From contig JAIHAR010000008.1 of assembly GCA_020054865.1 (NCBI GenBank), positions 1 through 64,000 of the forward strand: DNA of 64,000 nt, in the 5' to 3' direction. Shown here piece after piece: positions 44,830-54,799 of this stretch. Both the position numbers and the translations under genes were made by a program. The stretch is from Deferribacteraceae bacterium (lineage in GTDB: Bacteria; Chrysiogenota; Deferribacteres; Deferribacterales; Deferrivibrionaceae). The notes under the pieces were generated by a model, which was given only the letters and a program-made list of their open reading frames with translations, did not search any database and had not been told where the DNA came from. The first letter of the stretch is position 1. Each line of letters opens with the position of its first letter.

Positions 44830-44845
44830 AAGAGGGAGAGTGGTT

Positions 44846-45229
44846 ATGAAAAAACTGTTATTTTTTATACTTATTACAACCTTTGTTTTTGTTTCGGGGG
44901 TATTTGCGGATACTTCTGTAAACAGAATTGCTATTGCTACCGACATAGTTGACAGGGAACCTGCAGGGGTTTCAGAAACATTTTCTGCAAATGTGGGGAA
45001 AATTTATTGCTTTACTGAAATTGTTACAGATAAATATCCTACAAAGGTTGTGCACATATGGCTTTATGACAATAATATAATTGCTGAAGTCCCTCTCCAG
45101 GTTAACAGCAATAAGTGGAGGACATATAGCTCCAAAAGGATTTTGCCTAACTGGGAAGGTGAATGGAAAGTAGAAGTTTATGCTGAAGATGGCAAACTTA
45201 TTGGCTCAAAAAGTTTTACGGTAAAGTAA
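44846..45229 (+). CDS. DUF2914-family secreted protein
   Basis: With ATG 44846 (GAGGGAGAG upstream) the protein has 127 residues: a signal peptide (LLFFILITTFVFVSGVFA) and a beta-rich domain with YCFTEI, VVHIWLYDN, SKRILPNWEGEWKVEVY, which is typical of DUF2914. Periplasmic or surface; function unknown. It lies between trxB and rsmI in the same operon. Confidence 0.78.
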   Translation: MKKLLFFILITTFVFVSGVFADTSVNRIAIATDIVDREPAGVSETFSANVGKIYCFTEIVTDKYPTKVVHIWLYDNNIIAEVPLQVNSNKWRTYSSKRILPNWEGEWKVEVYAEDGKLIGSKSFTVK

Positions 45230-45233
45230 CAGC

Positions 45234-46052
45234 TTGGAATATAGAGAAAAAATATTTTTTGTGCCGACACCCATCGGCAATCTTGGTGATATAACATTAA
45301 GGGCCCTTGAAGTACTTAAAAATGTGGATATAGTTTTTTCTGAAGACACGAGGTCTACTTTAAAACTTTTCAACCATTACAACATCAAAAAGCCGATCAA
45401 ATCTTTCCACAAAGACAATGAGCTAAAAACCATTGATACTGTTTTGCAGTACATTAAAGATGGCAAAAGTGTGGCCATTGTAAGTGAGGCTGGTATGCCC
45501 TGTATTTCAGACCCTGGCAGTGTACTTACAAATAGGCTCAGTGAAGAAAAAATTGATTTTCAGGTGTTGCCAGGTGCGACAGCTTTGACAGTAGCACTGC
45601 TAAAATCAGGTTTTCCTACAAACAACTTTTATTTTAAAGGCTTTTTAAGCCATAAAAAAAACGATAAATTAAATGAGATTGAGTATTTGAAAAGTATCAA
45701 TTCCACAATTATTGTTTATGAATCGCCACACAGGATAAAAGAAACCCTTTTTCTTCTGTTTAAGAATTTTGACAAAATATGTGTTTTAAGAGAGCTTACA
45801 AAGATTTATGAAGAAAAAATTTACATAAATAGTGAAGAAGATATTGAAAATATTATTTTAAAGGGGGAGTTTGTAATAGTCATTGACAACAATTATAAAG
45901 AGGAAACAGAAACCACCAAATATAATCCACTAAAATTGATAGAAAAATTAAAACAGGAAAAATTTTCCAATAAAGATATTTTGTCATTGATGAAGGTGCT
46001 TGGTTTTAAAAGAAATGAAATATATCCCTTATTAACTGACTTTAAAGAGTAG
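45234..46052 (+). CDS. rsmI: 16S rRNA 2'-O-methyltransferase RsmI
   Basis: Methylates C1402 of 16S rRNA. Of 272 residues, FVPTPIGNLGDITLRALE at the start, SEDTRSTLKLFNHY, VSEAGMPCISDPG, LPGATALTVALLKSG and YESPHRIKETL are all classic. It begins with TTG 45234, four bases after the preceding stop, with no obvious ribosome site. It is the last gene of the long plus-strand operon and overlaps the convergent gene by 11 bases. Confidence 0.93.
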   Translation: MEYREKIFFVPTPIGNLGDITLRALEVLKNVDIVFSEDTRSTLKLFNHYNIKKPIKSFHKDNELKTIDTVLQYIKDGKSVAIVSEAGMPCISDPGSVLTNRLSEEKIDFQVLPGATALTVALLKSGFPTNNFYFKGFLSHKKNDKLNEIEYLKSINSTIIVYESPHRIKETLFLLFKNFDKICVLRELTKIYEEKIYINSEEDIENIILKGEFVIVIDNNYKEETETTKYNPLKLIEKLKQEKFSNKDILSLMKVLGFKRNEIYPLLTDFKE

Positions 46053-46557
46053 CAAAATTTAAAACAGATGCCGCAATAAGAAAAATAGTGGCAGCAATCA
46101 AGAAAGCAATAAATATTTTTTTTCTGGAGTTGATATCCTTTATTGTAATTTCTGATATTTTTTCATTGTTGCTATCAGGTGCATTTTTCTTCAAAGCTTC
46201 CAAAATTTCGTCAAATTTTTCAAACATTGATGATAAAAATCCATACTTTTCATTATCTGAGATTATAAATATGTATCTCCCTTTTAATTTTAGCGGAGTA
46301 ATATCTTCAATCTTATCAAACTCAATTTTCCTTTTACCGGTTAACGATTTGATTGTGATGCTGTTTTCATCAATTTCAACTTTTTTCCCCAGCAAATTAA
46401 CTATATTAAAAATTATAAAAAGTATGAGAAAACCTATGATTATAAACTTTATATTATTGCCGCCGATTAATACATGGGAAAAAGCAAAAATAAATGAGGC
46501 TGCCAGGAGAATAACAAGCAGTGAGATATACACTTTTTCAATTTTATAAATCTTCAA
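46042..46557 (-). CDS. membrane protein with PH-like domain
   Basis: A 171-residue protein: two N-terminal helices (ISLLVILLAASFIFAF and FIIIGFLILFIIFNI), a middle beta-rich part (KKVEIDENSITIKSLTGKRKIEFDKIEDI) like bacterial PH-type domains, and a third helix at the C-terminus. Function unknown. It overlaps the TPR gene by 14 bases, so it is the last gene of the long minus-strand run. Confidence 0.6.
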   Translation of the reverse strand: MKIYKIEKVYISLLVILLAASFIFAFSHVLIGGNNIKFIIIGFLILFIIFNIVNLLGKKVEIDENSITIKSLTGKRKIEFDKIEDITPLKLKGRYIFIISDNEKYGFLSSMFEKFDEILEALKKNAPDSNNEKISEITIKDINSRKKIFIAFLIAATIFLIAASVLNFATL

Positions 46558-49285
46558 TGATTATCTCCAGTGATAATTTATTTAAAAAATCTTTATCCAT
46601 CGTAAGCATATTTATAATATCATTTTTAAGATTTTTAAAGTTTGAATTTTTAAATGACAAAATTGCATTGGCCGCAATCCCTCTAAAATCATAAGGATAG
46701 CTTTCGATAAAACTGTTTACCTGTCGTATTAACCTTTTTTCATTAAAATATTTAAGAAAGTAAAGAATTTTGTAGTACTCCGTGTAAATGTCTTTTGTTT
46801 TAACCTTTTCAAGTGCAGTCATTGATGCTTCCGCATTGATTTTGTCATTTACCACCATAAAATAATACATTGAGGTCTTGTATAAGTCACCGCTTTTAAA
46901 ATACTTTCTCGAGAATGTTTGAAGCAACCTAAAGGCATTGTCATAATTTCCTGACAAGATATTTCTATAAATATCTTCTTTCAGCGAAGGTGCATTTTCA
47001 AGATAATTAAAGGGATATTTCAGGCCGTTTGAAGCCATAATATTGGCTATCATAGTGTTGTAGCTTAAATCTTTTGAGTCGATAATTTTTGTTTCATCTT
47101 TTTGAATTATCGTTATAAGGTTATAAATTTCTTTGTTTCTGAAAATATTGAGATTTTGAATTTCGCTGAGGTATTTTTTGTCATTATCTTTAAGATAATA
47201 TGCAAGGTTTACAATATACCTGTAAAACTCGGTCTCATCAGCTTTAGTTATCAACTCGTCAAGCACTTTTGAGTATCTGCCAAGCCCAATTTCAGCATAA
47301 TATTTTGCAACTTCAAAATATGGGAGAAATTTTTCGTTGTTTGCGAGCATTATTTCATAGTTTGAGATGGCAAGACCATATTGATTCAAGCTTCTTGTAG
47401 TGTCACCGTTTATTTTGAGGATGATTGCTTTGCCAAGATAGGCCTGAAGTGTAAACCTGTTAAATATTGTTGCTCTGTCAAAATATTCATATGCTAAATT
47501 TTTTTCCCCAAGATTCAAGTATGAAAGACCGATATTATAAAGAATTATTGAGTTGTTTTTCAGATTTTCGTCTGCATTTTTGAAATGTTGTAAAGCTTTG
47601 ACATAGTCGTAATCAATAAAGGCCATAACCCCTTTGTTATTTTCATCTATTGCTGTTGCAAATTGAACTGATTTTTTTAGTTCTTCAAGGGCTTTTCTGC
47701 TTTCTTTTTCCTGTAGTAGCTTGTAGCCAAGAGCCAAAAAATCAAGCATTTCATCGGGATTAATAATTATGGGTGTAAGAGAAAGTCTTAAGGTATCTTC
47801 AAAATTTCCATAAAATGGAAATGATAGGTCAAAATCATTCAGGACGGGCTTTATGTTTATACTTATCTCAGGCTTTTTCTTGAAAATTTTTATATTTGCC
47901 TGAAATGCATCTGCAATCTCAATTATCTTGTTTTGTTCTTTTAAATTCCAGTAAGCTACAAATTCATACCAGAGCTTTTCAGGAGCATCATTGTCTATAT
48001 ATTTTGTGTATTCAAGGGCATTTTTGTATTTTTTCATTTTTATAAAGTAATAGGATACAAGCAGATAATAATCACTGTTTTTAAGTTCTTTAACTTTATC
48101 AAGATAATTCTTTGCTTCCTGATAGTTTTTGTTTTTTAGATAGTAAAGACTTTTTAAGAGATTTGACAGGTCAGCATTAAAATTCCCACCAAATATCACA
48201 TTTTTTGCAAAATTAACTTTATTTAGTCTAACAAGATAATGCCAGACATACTTATATATAATTTCATTATCATAAATATTTTTGTATGCATCATTAATTG
48301 TTTTCGTTCCTTCTTCTATATCATTTAGTTCATCATGTATTTTATATTTAAGTAGATATGCTTCTTTTAACAAAGGATTCCCTTTTATCAGGGCTGCAAG
48401 TACACTGATTGCTCTGTCGTAATCACCGCTTTTGTATAAAGCACTGGCATATTTCAATTTGTAAAATTCAGTATCCTCAATTTTGAGAAGGTTTCTGTAA
48501 GTTTCTGCGGCAAGAATAAAATCATTCATTGATTCAAAGTTTTTTGCAAGAATCTCATATGCTTCAACAGTATTTTTTTCATTAAGGGCGTTTTTTGCAT
48601 AAAAAATAGACTTTTTATAATCTCTTGTGTTGTAGTAGCTCAATGACAGGTTGTAATACTCATTGTAGCCTTTGTTTTTTACTGATTCGAGCGTATCTAT
48701 TGCTTTGTCATACTCACCAATGCTTAAAAGGTATGTTCCAAATGAACTTTTATAAAAATCTGTGTCTTGTGCTTTATCTTTTGACCTTTCCAGATAATAA
48801 AACGCTTTTGCTGTATTCCCTTTTTTTAGATAAATATTGGCAGCATTTATCAAAAGCTTTGAAGAGTTATATTTATCTTCTATCTCGTGTATTATTTTCT
48901 CAGCCTTATCAAGCTCATTAAGCTGGATAAGTGATGCTGCAAGATTTACGTACGCCTCAGTGAATGTGTTATCAAGCTCATAGGCCATCTGGAAATATTT
49001 TTTACTTTCTTCATAATTTTCCAGTAAAAAATAGCTTACGCCGATGTTATAAAATGCCGCGGCCTTGTTTTCATTAAGCCCTTTTTCGTAGTAACTTATT
49101 GCTTCATCAAATTTTCCGTTCAAAAAAAGAGAGTTACCCTTTGATAACTCAGGTGTTTTTGCGACAACAACCGATTCTATTGGCTTTTGTTCAGAGATAT
49201 TGTCTTTTGAAATTTCCTTTTTTTTATCAGAGCAGGCAACAGAAAGCACCAAAATTGACAAAGCTATAATTATAGTTTTTTTCAT
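46544..49285 (-). CDS. large TPR-repeat lipoprotein
   Basis: The protein (913 residues) starts with a lipoprotein signal, MKKTIIIALSILVLSVACSD, with the lipid Cys at 18. The rest is tetratricopeptide-like helical repeats, for instance AAFYNIGVSYFLLENYEESK near residue 75 and ILYNIGLSYLNLGEKNLAYE near 585. Such proteins act as scaffolds at the outer membrane or in secretion, but I cannot assign a partner. It precedes the PH-like membrane gene. Confidence 0.75.
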   Translation of the reverse strand: MKKTIIIALSILVLSVACSDKKKEISKDNISEQKPIESVVVAKTPELSKGNSLFLNGKFDEAISYYEKGLNENKAAAFYNIGVSYFLLENYEESKKYFQMAYELDNTFTEAYVNLAASLIQLNELDKAEKIIHEIEDKYNSSKLLINAANIYLKKGNTAKAFYYLERSKDKAQDTDFYKSSFGTYLLSIGEYDKAIDTLESVKNKGYNEYYNLSLSYYNTRDYKKSIFYAKNALNEKNTVEAYEILAKNFESMNDFILAAETYRNLLKIEDTEFYKLKYASALYKSGDYDRAISVLAALIKGNPLLKEAYLLKYKIHDELNDIEEGTKTINDAYKNIYDNEIIYKYVWHYLVRLNKVNFAKNVIFGGNFNADLSNLLKSLYYLKNKNYQEAKNYLDKVKELKNSDYYLLVSYYFIKMKKYKNALEYTKYIDNDAPEKLWYEFVAYWNLKEQNKIIEIADAFQANIKIFKKKPEISINIKPVLNDFDLSFPFYGNFEDTLRLSLTPIIINPDEMLDFLALGYKLLQEKESRKALEELKKSVQFATAIDENNKGVMAFIDYDYVKALQHFKNADENLKNNSIILYNIGLSYLNLGEKNLAYEYFDRATIFNRFTLQAYLGKAIILKINGDTTRSLNQYGLAISNYEIMLANNEKFLPYFEVAKYYAEIGLGRYSKVLDELITKADETEFYRYIVNLAYYLKDNDKKYLSEIQNLNIFRNKEIYNLITIIQKDETKIIDSKDLSYNTMIANIMASNGLKYPFNYLENAPSLKEDIYRNILSGNYDNAFRLLQTFSRKYFKSGDLYKTSMYYFMVVNDKINAEASMTALEKVKTKDIYTEYYKILYFLKYFNEKRLIRQVNSFIESYPYDFRGIAANAILSFKNSNFKNLKNDIINMLTMDKDFLNKLSLEIIIEDL

Positions 49286-49320
49286 GTAAGTTTTATCGGC
49301 AAAAAAACCAAAAAATTTAG

Positions 49321-50601
49321 TTAATTATTTTCAAGGTCAATCATTTCGATTCCGGGGAGATACTCTTTTGTGACAATTTTTTTCATATTGTTTATCTTGT
49401 TTGTTATCTCACTTATCTTTTCTATATTTTTCTCCAATGCTTCAAATATTTTTTTTAATTGTTCATTATTGTCTTTTAAAAAATTTCTTTTAAGTAGCTC
49501 GACATTAAGGGAGATTGAACAAAGCGGATTATTTATTTCGTGATTCACACTTACGGCAAGTTTTGCAAGAGTAGAAACCTTTTCATGTTCAATAAGCTGC
49601 TGTTGAGTTTTTTTCAGGTTTTCAATGGATTTTAGAAGCTCTTCATGAAGCTTGAGATTATCTATAGCAATAGCAGTGTGTTCAGAGATGAAAAAGATAT
49701 ATGATTCGTGTTGGGCAATTTCACTCTTATCACCTGTCTTAAGGGATATCGTGATAGTGCCAGAGACCTTATTCCTTGATATTAATGGGAATTTTGCAAA
49801 GCCGTAAGGAAAATAAGGAGTTACTTTTGAATCTCTATACCAGTCATCTTCAAGAGGGTTTTCAACATATACTGGAACCTTTTGTTCAAGAAGAGTGTTG
49901 GCCCAGGGAGCATCTTTTAAGTCTTTTAAATCGAAAGTCAAATTTTTTAATGTGTCATAGCTGATGTTGTATGTTCCGAATACGGTTTCCTTAAAATCAT
50001 CAATGAGTGTCAATACTATTATTCTGTCATGAAATTTTTCACTCAGATATTTCAATGTAATATCAACTATTTCATCAAGATTTCGCCTGAGGCTTATCTC
50101 TTTTACAAATTTTTGAATTGTTTTAAGCGTCCTGATATGCTCATTAAGGTTTTTCTTTTCTTTTTCCAGCTCTTCTGTTTTTCTTAAGAGACTTTTATTG
50201 GTTTTTTCCAGATCTTCACTTAAGCCTTTAATCTTTTCAAAGGTATATACATTATCTATTGCGCCCATTATTGATTCTTCAAATTCGCTTTCTAAATATC
50301 CTATGGGGAGATAATCATAAAAACCTGACCTTAGAAGAGCTCTTGCCCTGTCAAATTCTTTGTCGCCTATGTAGATAAATGAAGTATTGCAACCTTTGCT
50401 TCTTAAGTCGTCTATTGTCTCAATTGGGCTGTTTAACAGTTTGGAATTTAATATTGCCACAACTATCTTTTCTTTAATTAATATATTCTTAAACTGAATT
50501 AGATCACTTACAAATATAAACATCAGGTTGTTTTTTTTGCATATTTCAGAAACAACCTTTATTTCACTTATTTCATCAGATAATAATAATACCGGAATCA
50601 T
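49321..50601 (-). CDS. pseudo-receiver/GAF/HisKA protein without an ATPase domain
   Basis: Signalling-like protein of 426 residues: an N-terminal receiver-like domain (1-115) whose usual phospho-Asp position reads AILNSKL; a coiled coil at about 120-160; a GAF domain at 165-320; and a C-terminal dimerisation/phosphoacceptor helix with SVNHEINNPL (His354). The protein ends about 70 residues later and has no HATPase domain, so it cannot phosphorylate itself. It could be a phosphorelay dimer or an adaptor for another kinase. It overlaps rnhA by four bases. Confidence 0.72.
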   Translation of the reverse strand: MIPVLLLSDEISEIKVVSEICKKNNLMFIFVSDLIQFKNILIKEKIVVAILNSKLLNSPIETIDDLRSKGCNTSFIYIGDKEFDRARALLRSGFYDYLPIGYLESEFEESIMGAIDNVYTFEKIKGLSEDLEKTNKSLLRKTEELEKEKKNLNEHIRTLKTIQKFVKEISLRRNLDEIVDITLKYLSEKFHDRIIVLTLIDDFKETVFGTYNISYDTLKNLTFDLKDLKDAPWANTLLEQKVPVYVENPLEDDWYRDSKVTPYFPYGFAKFPLISRNKVSGTITISLKTGDKSEIAQHESYIFFISEHTAIAIDNLKLHEELLKSIENLKKTQQQLIEHEKVSTLAKLAVSVNHEINNPLCSISLNVELLKRNFLKDNNEQLKKIFEALEKNIEKISEITNKINNMKKIVTKEYLPGIEMIDLENN

Positions 50602-51002
50602 TTGACTTTGCTACCCTCTGATGCTTTTTTGGCAAGTTTGTCGGCATGTGTATTCAAATTTCTCGGGATATGTTTGATTTCATATTTTAAATCCTTTAAA
50701 ATTAAGATTACTTCATCATAAATCTTTTTCAAAGCCTCATTTCTTACCTTGTATTCTCCTTTTATCTGTTTTACAATAAGTTCAGAGTCAAGAAGTATTT
50801 CTACAAATTCAGGTTTTAATGTTTGAATTTTTTTCAAAGCAAATAAAACACCTGAGTATTCGGCTACATTGTTTGTTGCAACTCCGATTGATTTTGATGC
50901 TTCGGCAACCAAATTGCCGTTTTCATCAAAAATTACAAAACCATATCCTGCAGGGCCCGGGTTGCCGCTTGATGCCCCGTCTGCAAAAATTTTATATTTC
51001 AC
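50598..51002 (-). CDS. rnhA: ribonuclease HI-like protein
   Basis: Degrades RNA in RNA-DNA hybrids. The 134-residue protein keeps the four acidic residues D8 (IFADGASSGNPG), E48 (NNVAEYSG), D72 (LLDSEL) and D121 (HADKLA). It is shorter than E. coli RNase HI and lacks the basic handle, a form common in bacteria and archaea. It sits two bases after the zinc-ribbon gene. Confidence 0.88.
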   Translation of the reverse strand: MKYKIFADGASSGNPGPAGYGFVIFDENGNLVAEASKSIGVATNNVAEYSGVLFALKKIQTLKPEFVEILLDSELIVKQIKGEYKVRNEALKKIYDEVILILKDLKYEIKHIPRNLNTHADKLAKKASEGSKVK

Positions 51003-51004
51003 GG

Positions 51005-51718
51005 TTATTCACTTTCTTCAAGAAAGTATAAAAATCTCTGGCAGTTGGGACATTGTTGAATGCTTGTATTCTTTTTTACCTCCACATAAAGTTGCGGTGG
51101 TATTTTCATATAACATCCTGTGCAGGTTTCCTGTTCAACTCTTACGATAGCCAGGTTGTTTCTCACTTTTCGTATGGTTTCATATTTTGACAGGTACTGT
51201 CTTTTAATATTGGAAGCAGCAATCTGCCTTTCTTCCTTAAGCTTTGTGAGTTGTTCAATTTTATCTTTGTCTGCCTCGTTTTTTTCTTGTTTGAGTTTAT
51301 TAAGCTCTTCTTCAATTTTTGCAAGCTCCCCTTTTAAATCTTCTGTTTGTTTGGTTAGATTCTCAAGATTGTCTGACAACTCAAGTACTTTGTATTCGAG
51401 AGTGTTAATCTCTTTTTTCAACGTATCAAGCTCTTTAAGTACGGCCTCATATTCCTTATTGTTTTTTACTGTGGAAAGCTTCTTCTGGGCATTTGTAAGA
51501 AGTTTTTTCTTTTCTTCATATTCTTTTTCAGATTTTAACTTCTCTTCTTTAGTTTGAACTAAAAGAGTGCTTAATTCTTCAAATTTTTGATTTTTAGTGT
51601 CGAACTCTTCTTGAAGTTTTAAAATATTACCGGGGACAACGGCCAAAAAGTTTTCTATATCAAAGATTTGGTTGTCAATTTTCTGTAATACTCTTAAGTT
51701 TTCAAGCTCTTGCAGCAT
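51005..51718 (-). CDS. C4 zinc-ribbon coiled-coil protein (CT398/DUF164-like)
   Basis: The 237 residues are mostly a long coiled coil (about 30-175), then a C-terminal zinc ribbon CTGCYMKIPPQ ... CPNCQR with two C-x2-C pairs. This is the CT398/DUF164 type found beside nif3-like genes and linked in some bacteria to sigma-54 or flagellar function; its real role is unsettled. It lies two bases after the nif3-like gene. Confidence 0.82.
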   Translation of the reverse strand: MLQELENLRVLQKIDNQIFDIENFLAVVPGNILKLQEEFDTKNQKFEELSTLLVQTKEEKLKSEKEYEEKKKLLTNAQKKLSTVKNNKEYEAVLKELDTLKKEINTLEYKVLELSDNLENLTKQTEDLKGELAKIEEELNKLKQEKNEADKDKIEQLTKLKEERQIAASNIKRQYLSKYETIRKVRNNLAIVRVEQETCTGCYMKIPPQLYVEVKKNTSIQQCPNCQRFLYFLEESE

Positions 51719-51720
51719 AA

Positions 51721-52824
51721 CTACCTCCAGTTTTTTATACTATTTTCTTCATTAATTATTATAGCTTCTATGTTGAATTTGCTTTCTATGACTTTCTTCA
51801 AGTATTCCATAAAAACTTTTTCAGTGGCATAGTGCCCTGCATCTATAATAGTTACCCCTGCTTCTTCAGCGTCAATTGCGTCATGATGTTTCATGTCGCC
51901 GGTAAGCAGTATTTTTATATTTTTCTTTTTGCAGTTTTTCCACAAAGATGCCCCGCTTCCCGTTACTACCGCAAATGTGTCAAAGTATAGGGTGTCGTCT
52001 ATGAAGTTATATCTGATTTCACAATTTAGCTTTTTAGAAACTTCTTTCATAAACGTTTTTACGTCTGTTCGATTTTTTAATTTACAGATTCTTCCAAGGC
52101 CATAATTTTTACCAATTTCCAGAGGGTAAACATCATAAGCAACTTCTTCATAAGGGTGTGTATCTACAACATTTTTAATCAGTTTTTCGAGATTTTTTTC
52201 ACTTACAATCGTTTCAAGTCTTGATTCTTTAACTTCTTCAAGTTTCCCCATTTTTCCTATAAATGGGTTTGTGTTTTCTCCTGGCTCAAATGTGCCTTTC
52301 CCTGTGCTGCGAAATGTGCATTTTTTGTAATTTCCAATCTGGCCGGCACCGGAAATATCTATTGCTTCAATAATTTTATTTTCATAGCCAACAGGCACAT
52401 AAACTGCAAATTTATAATATTTTTCTTTGCCTTCATCTATAAAATTATCAACAATGATTGCATTTAGCTTTTCTGCCAGAAAATCGTTTAAACTGTAATT
52501 AGCCAGGTCAAAATTTGTATGATATGAAACGATATTCAGCCTGTTTTGTATTGCAATAAGAATTTTGTCAGAAAGCAAATCCCCTTTTATTATATTTTTT
52601 ACCTTTCCAAAAAAAAGGGGGTGATGAGTTATCAGTAACTCACACCCCTTATCGATTGCTTCCTGGATTACCTTTTTAGTAGGATCTAAAGCCAGGGCAA
52701 CTTTACTGACCTTATCATAACCAACTATTATTTGTCGGTTACTGTTGTCCCATTCATATTGTCTTGATAGATCCGAGAATTCGTTTTCAAAGAATTTTAA
52801 TATATTTATAATTTCAACTGACAT
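51721..52824 (-). CDS. Nif3-like dinuclear metal-centre protein with YqfO-type insert
   Basis: Nif3/YbgI-type protein, annotated in databases as GTP cyclohydrolase 1 type 2 homologue, though activity is uncertain. Metal ligands: LLITHHPLFF, SYHTNFD and DAGHYATEKVF. Between the halves (about 130-240) is a PII/CutA-like domain with YVPVGYENKI and THPYEEVAYD, giving the longer YqfO form of 367 residues. I start at ATG 52824; the TTG at 52845 is less likely. The tRNA lies upstream. Confidence 0.87.
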   Translation of the reverse strand: MSVEIINILKFFENEFSDLSRQYEWDNSNRQIIVGYDKVSKVALALDPTKKVIQEAIDKGCELLITHHPLFFGKVKNIIKGDLLSDKILIAIQNRLNIVSYHTNFDLANYSLNDFLAEKLNAIIVDNFIDEGKEKYYKFAVYVPVGYENKIIEAIDISGAGQIGNYKKCTFRSTGKGTFEPGENTNPFIGKMGKLEEVKESRLETIVSEKNLEKLIKNVVDTHPYEEVAYDVYPLEIGKNYGLGRICKLKNRTDVKTFMKEVSKKLNCEIRYNFIDDTLYFDTFAVVTGSGASLWKNCKKKNIKILLTGDMKHHDAIDAEEAGVTIIDAGHYATEKVFMEYLKKVIESKFNIEAIIINEENSIKNWR

Positions 52825-52860
52825 ACCATTCCAATGTTGGCACAAAGTGCCTTAAAAAAA

Positions 52861-52934
52861 TGGGCCAACCAGGAGTCGAACCTGGGACCTACCGGTTATG
52901 AGCCGGTGGCTCTAGCCAACTGAGCTATTGGCCC
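52861..52934 (-). tRNA. tRNA with CAT anticodon (Met, elongator type)
   Basis: On the minus strand a 74-base tRNA begins GGGCCAATAGCTCAG and ends TTGGCCCA. Acceptor pairs GGGCCAA/TTGGCCC, D-arm TAGCTCAGTTGGCTAGAGC, anticodon loop CTCATAA and TTCGACTC T-loop are all complete. CCA is not encoded; a T-run follows. CAT could be Met or lysidine-modified Ile; the anticodon stem does not have the three GC pairs of an initiator, so elongator Met is my choice. Confidence 0.9.
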
Positions 52935-52990
52935 TTATTCCCAAAACGGACTGTTATATTAATATTTTTTTTCCATTTGTCAACAAAATT

Positions 52991-54796
52991 TTATTCAAAA
53001 AATGTTTTTAAAATTCTGCTTCTTGTAGGGTGTCTAAGCTTTCTTAAGGCTTTGGCTTCAATCTGTCTGATACGCTCCCTTGTAACATTGAACCTTTTAC
53101 CTACCTCCTCAAGCGTATGATCAGATGAGCAGTCAATTCCAAACCTTAGTCTAAGTACGCTGGCTTCTCTCGGAGATAGAGTATCAAGAATGTGTTTTGT
53201 ATTTTCTTTTAATTTTAAATAGGTTACTTCATCAAGTGGGTTTTTGGCCTTCTTGTCTTCTATAAAATCTCCCAGATTGCTATCCTCATCCTCACCAATG
53301 GGAGTTTCAAGGGAAACGGGCTCCTTGGCTATTTTGAGCACTTTTTTAACTTTATCAACAGGTATTTCCATTTTTTCAGCAATCTCTTCCGGTGTAGGCT
53401 CTTTTCCTGTTTCGATATGAAGCTGTCTTTGTATCTTAAGCATTTTATTTATGGTTTCAATCATGTGGACAGGTATTCGTATTGTCCTGGCCTGGTCGGC
53501 AATTGCCCTTGTGATGGCCTGTCTTATCCACCATGTGGCATAAGTTGAAAACTTGTAGCCCCTCTGGTATTCAAATTTTTCAACAGCTTTCATCAGGCCG
53601 ATATTGCCTTCCTGAATAAGATCCAGGAATTGTAACCCTCTGTTTGTATATTTTTTGGCAATACTTACCACCAGTCTCAAGTTTGCTTCTATTAATTTGG
53701 ATTTTGCTTCTGATGCCTCTCTTTCACCTTCAATAAGACTTTCGTAGATAACTTCAAGCTCAGTTTTATCAAAACCAAGACTTTTAAGTTTCTTTTCGAT
53801 TATATTTTTTGATTCTTCGAGCTTTTTTATTAAAAGCTCTGAATCTTTTTTACCAAGATGCACGCTTTTTGCCTTTTCATAAATTTCATTATTGGCAATT
53901 TCAAATATATCTGTATCAGGGTTTATCTTCAAAATATTAAAAACTCTCAATGCGGATGCTTCAGCATCTTTAATTTCTTCATAGGTAAACTTAATCTGGT
54001 TTGCAATTTCGCATATCTTATTGTAATTAACTTTTATTGACAAAAGCTTATTGGCTATTTCCTCAATTGTTTCCTGAACTTCCTGTTTTAAAGTGAGAAT
54101 GTTGTCTATGCTGGTGCCGGTAGATTTCATCTTTTTGATTTTGGCTATATTGTTTTTAAGTTTTTCAACTATCTCTTCAAAAATGGCAGCATATTGTTCT
54201 CTTATTTGAGCCTCTTTTTCGTCCTTAAAGTTTTTTATCTCTTCCTCTTCCATCTCTTCAAAATCTATATCTGAATCGTCAAGATCGAGATCATCATCAA
54301 GATTTATAATATCCTTTAATCTTAATTCACCATTTTTGATATTTTCAGATATTTCCATAATTTCCTGGGCTGTCATGGGAAAGGAGAGGACACTTTTTAT
54401 AACCTTTCTTTGCCCTTCTTCAATTTCTTTGGCTACCTCAACCTCTTCTTCACGGCTCAAAAGAGGGATATTACCCATCTCCCGCAAGTACAATCTTACC
54501 GGGTCATCCGTTGCAAGGGATTCTTTTTCTATCTCTTCATCATCGCTTACAAGCTCTGAGTCAGAATCTTCTATATCATCTTCGTCAGGCGGTGTGAAAA
54601 TAGTGCTTTTTTTGTTTTTGTTGTCAATTACATCGATTTTGAGTTGAGCAAGCAACATCATCACTTCATCCAAAAGTTCAGAGGTTAGCACATCCTCAGG
54701 GAGGATATCATTGATTTCATCGAAAGTAACAAAACCGTTCTCTTTCCCTAAAGCTATTAATTGTTTTACTTCAGGGATTTTAATTTTCTTAGCCAT
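52991..54796 (-). CDS. rpoD: RNA polymerase primary sigma factor (sigma-70)
   Basis: Housekeeping sigma factor of 601 residues. Region 1.1 is at the start ([20 protein letters not shown]), 1.2 at [20 protein letters not shown], a long acidic nonconserved insert, region 2 with [20 protein letters not shown], and region 4 with [28 protein letters not shown] precedes the start, and dnaG ends three bases upstream. The tRNA gene follows 57 bases downstream. Confidence 0.97.
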   Translation of the reverse strand: MAKKIKIPEVKQLIALGKENGFVTFDEINDILPEDVLTSELLDEVMMLLAQLKIDVIDNKNKKSTIFTPPDEDDIEDSDSELVSDDEEIEKESLATDDPVRLYLREMGNIPLLSREEEVEVAKEIEEGQRKVIKSVLSFPMTAQEIMEISENIKNGELRLKDIINLDDDLDLDDSDIDFEEMEEEEIKNFKDEKEAQIREQYAAIFEEIVEKLKNNIAKIKKMKSTGTSIDNILTLKQEVQETIEEIANKLLSIKVNYNKICEIANQIKFTYEEIKDAEASALRVFNILKINPDTDIFEIANNEIYEKAKSVHLGKKDSELLIKKLEESKNIIEKKLKSLGFDKTELEVIYESLIEGEREASEAKSKLIEANLRLVVSIAKKYTNRGLQFLDLIQEGNIGLMKAVEKFEYQRGYKFSTYATWWIRQAITRAIADQARTIRIPVHMIETINKMLKIQRQLHIETGKEPTPEEIAEKMEIPVDKVKKVLKIAKEPVSLETPIGEDEDSNLGDFIEDKKAKNPLDEVTYLKLKENTKHILDTLSPREASVLRLRFGIDCSSDHTLEEVGKRFNVTRERIRQIEAKALRKLRHPTRSRILKTFFE

Positions 54797-54799
54797 AAA

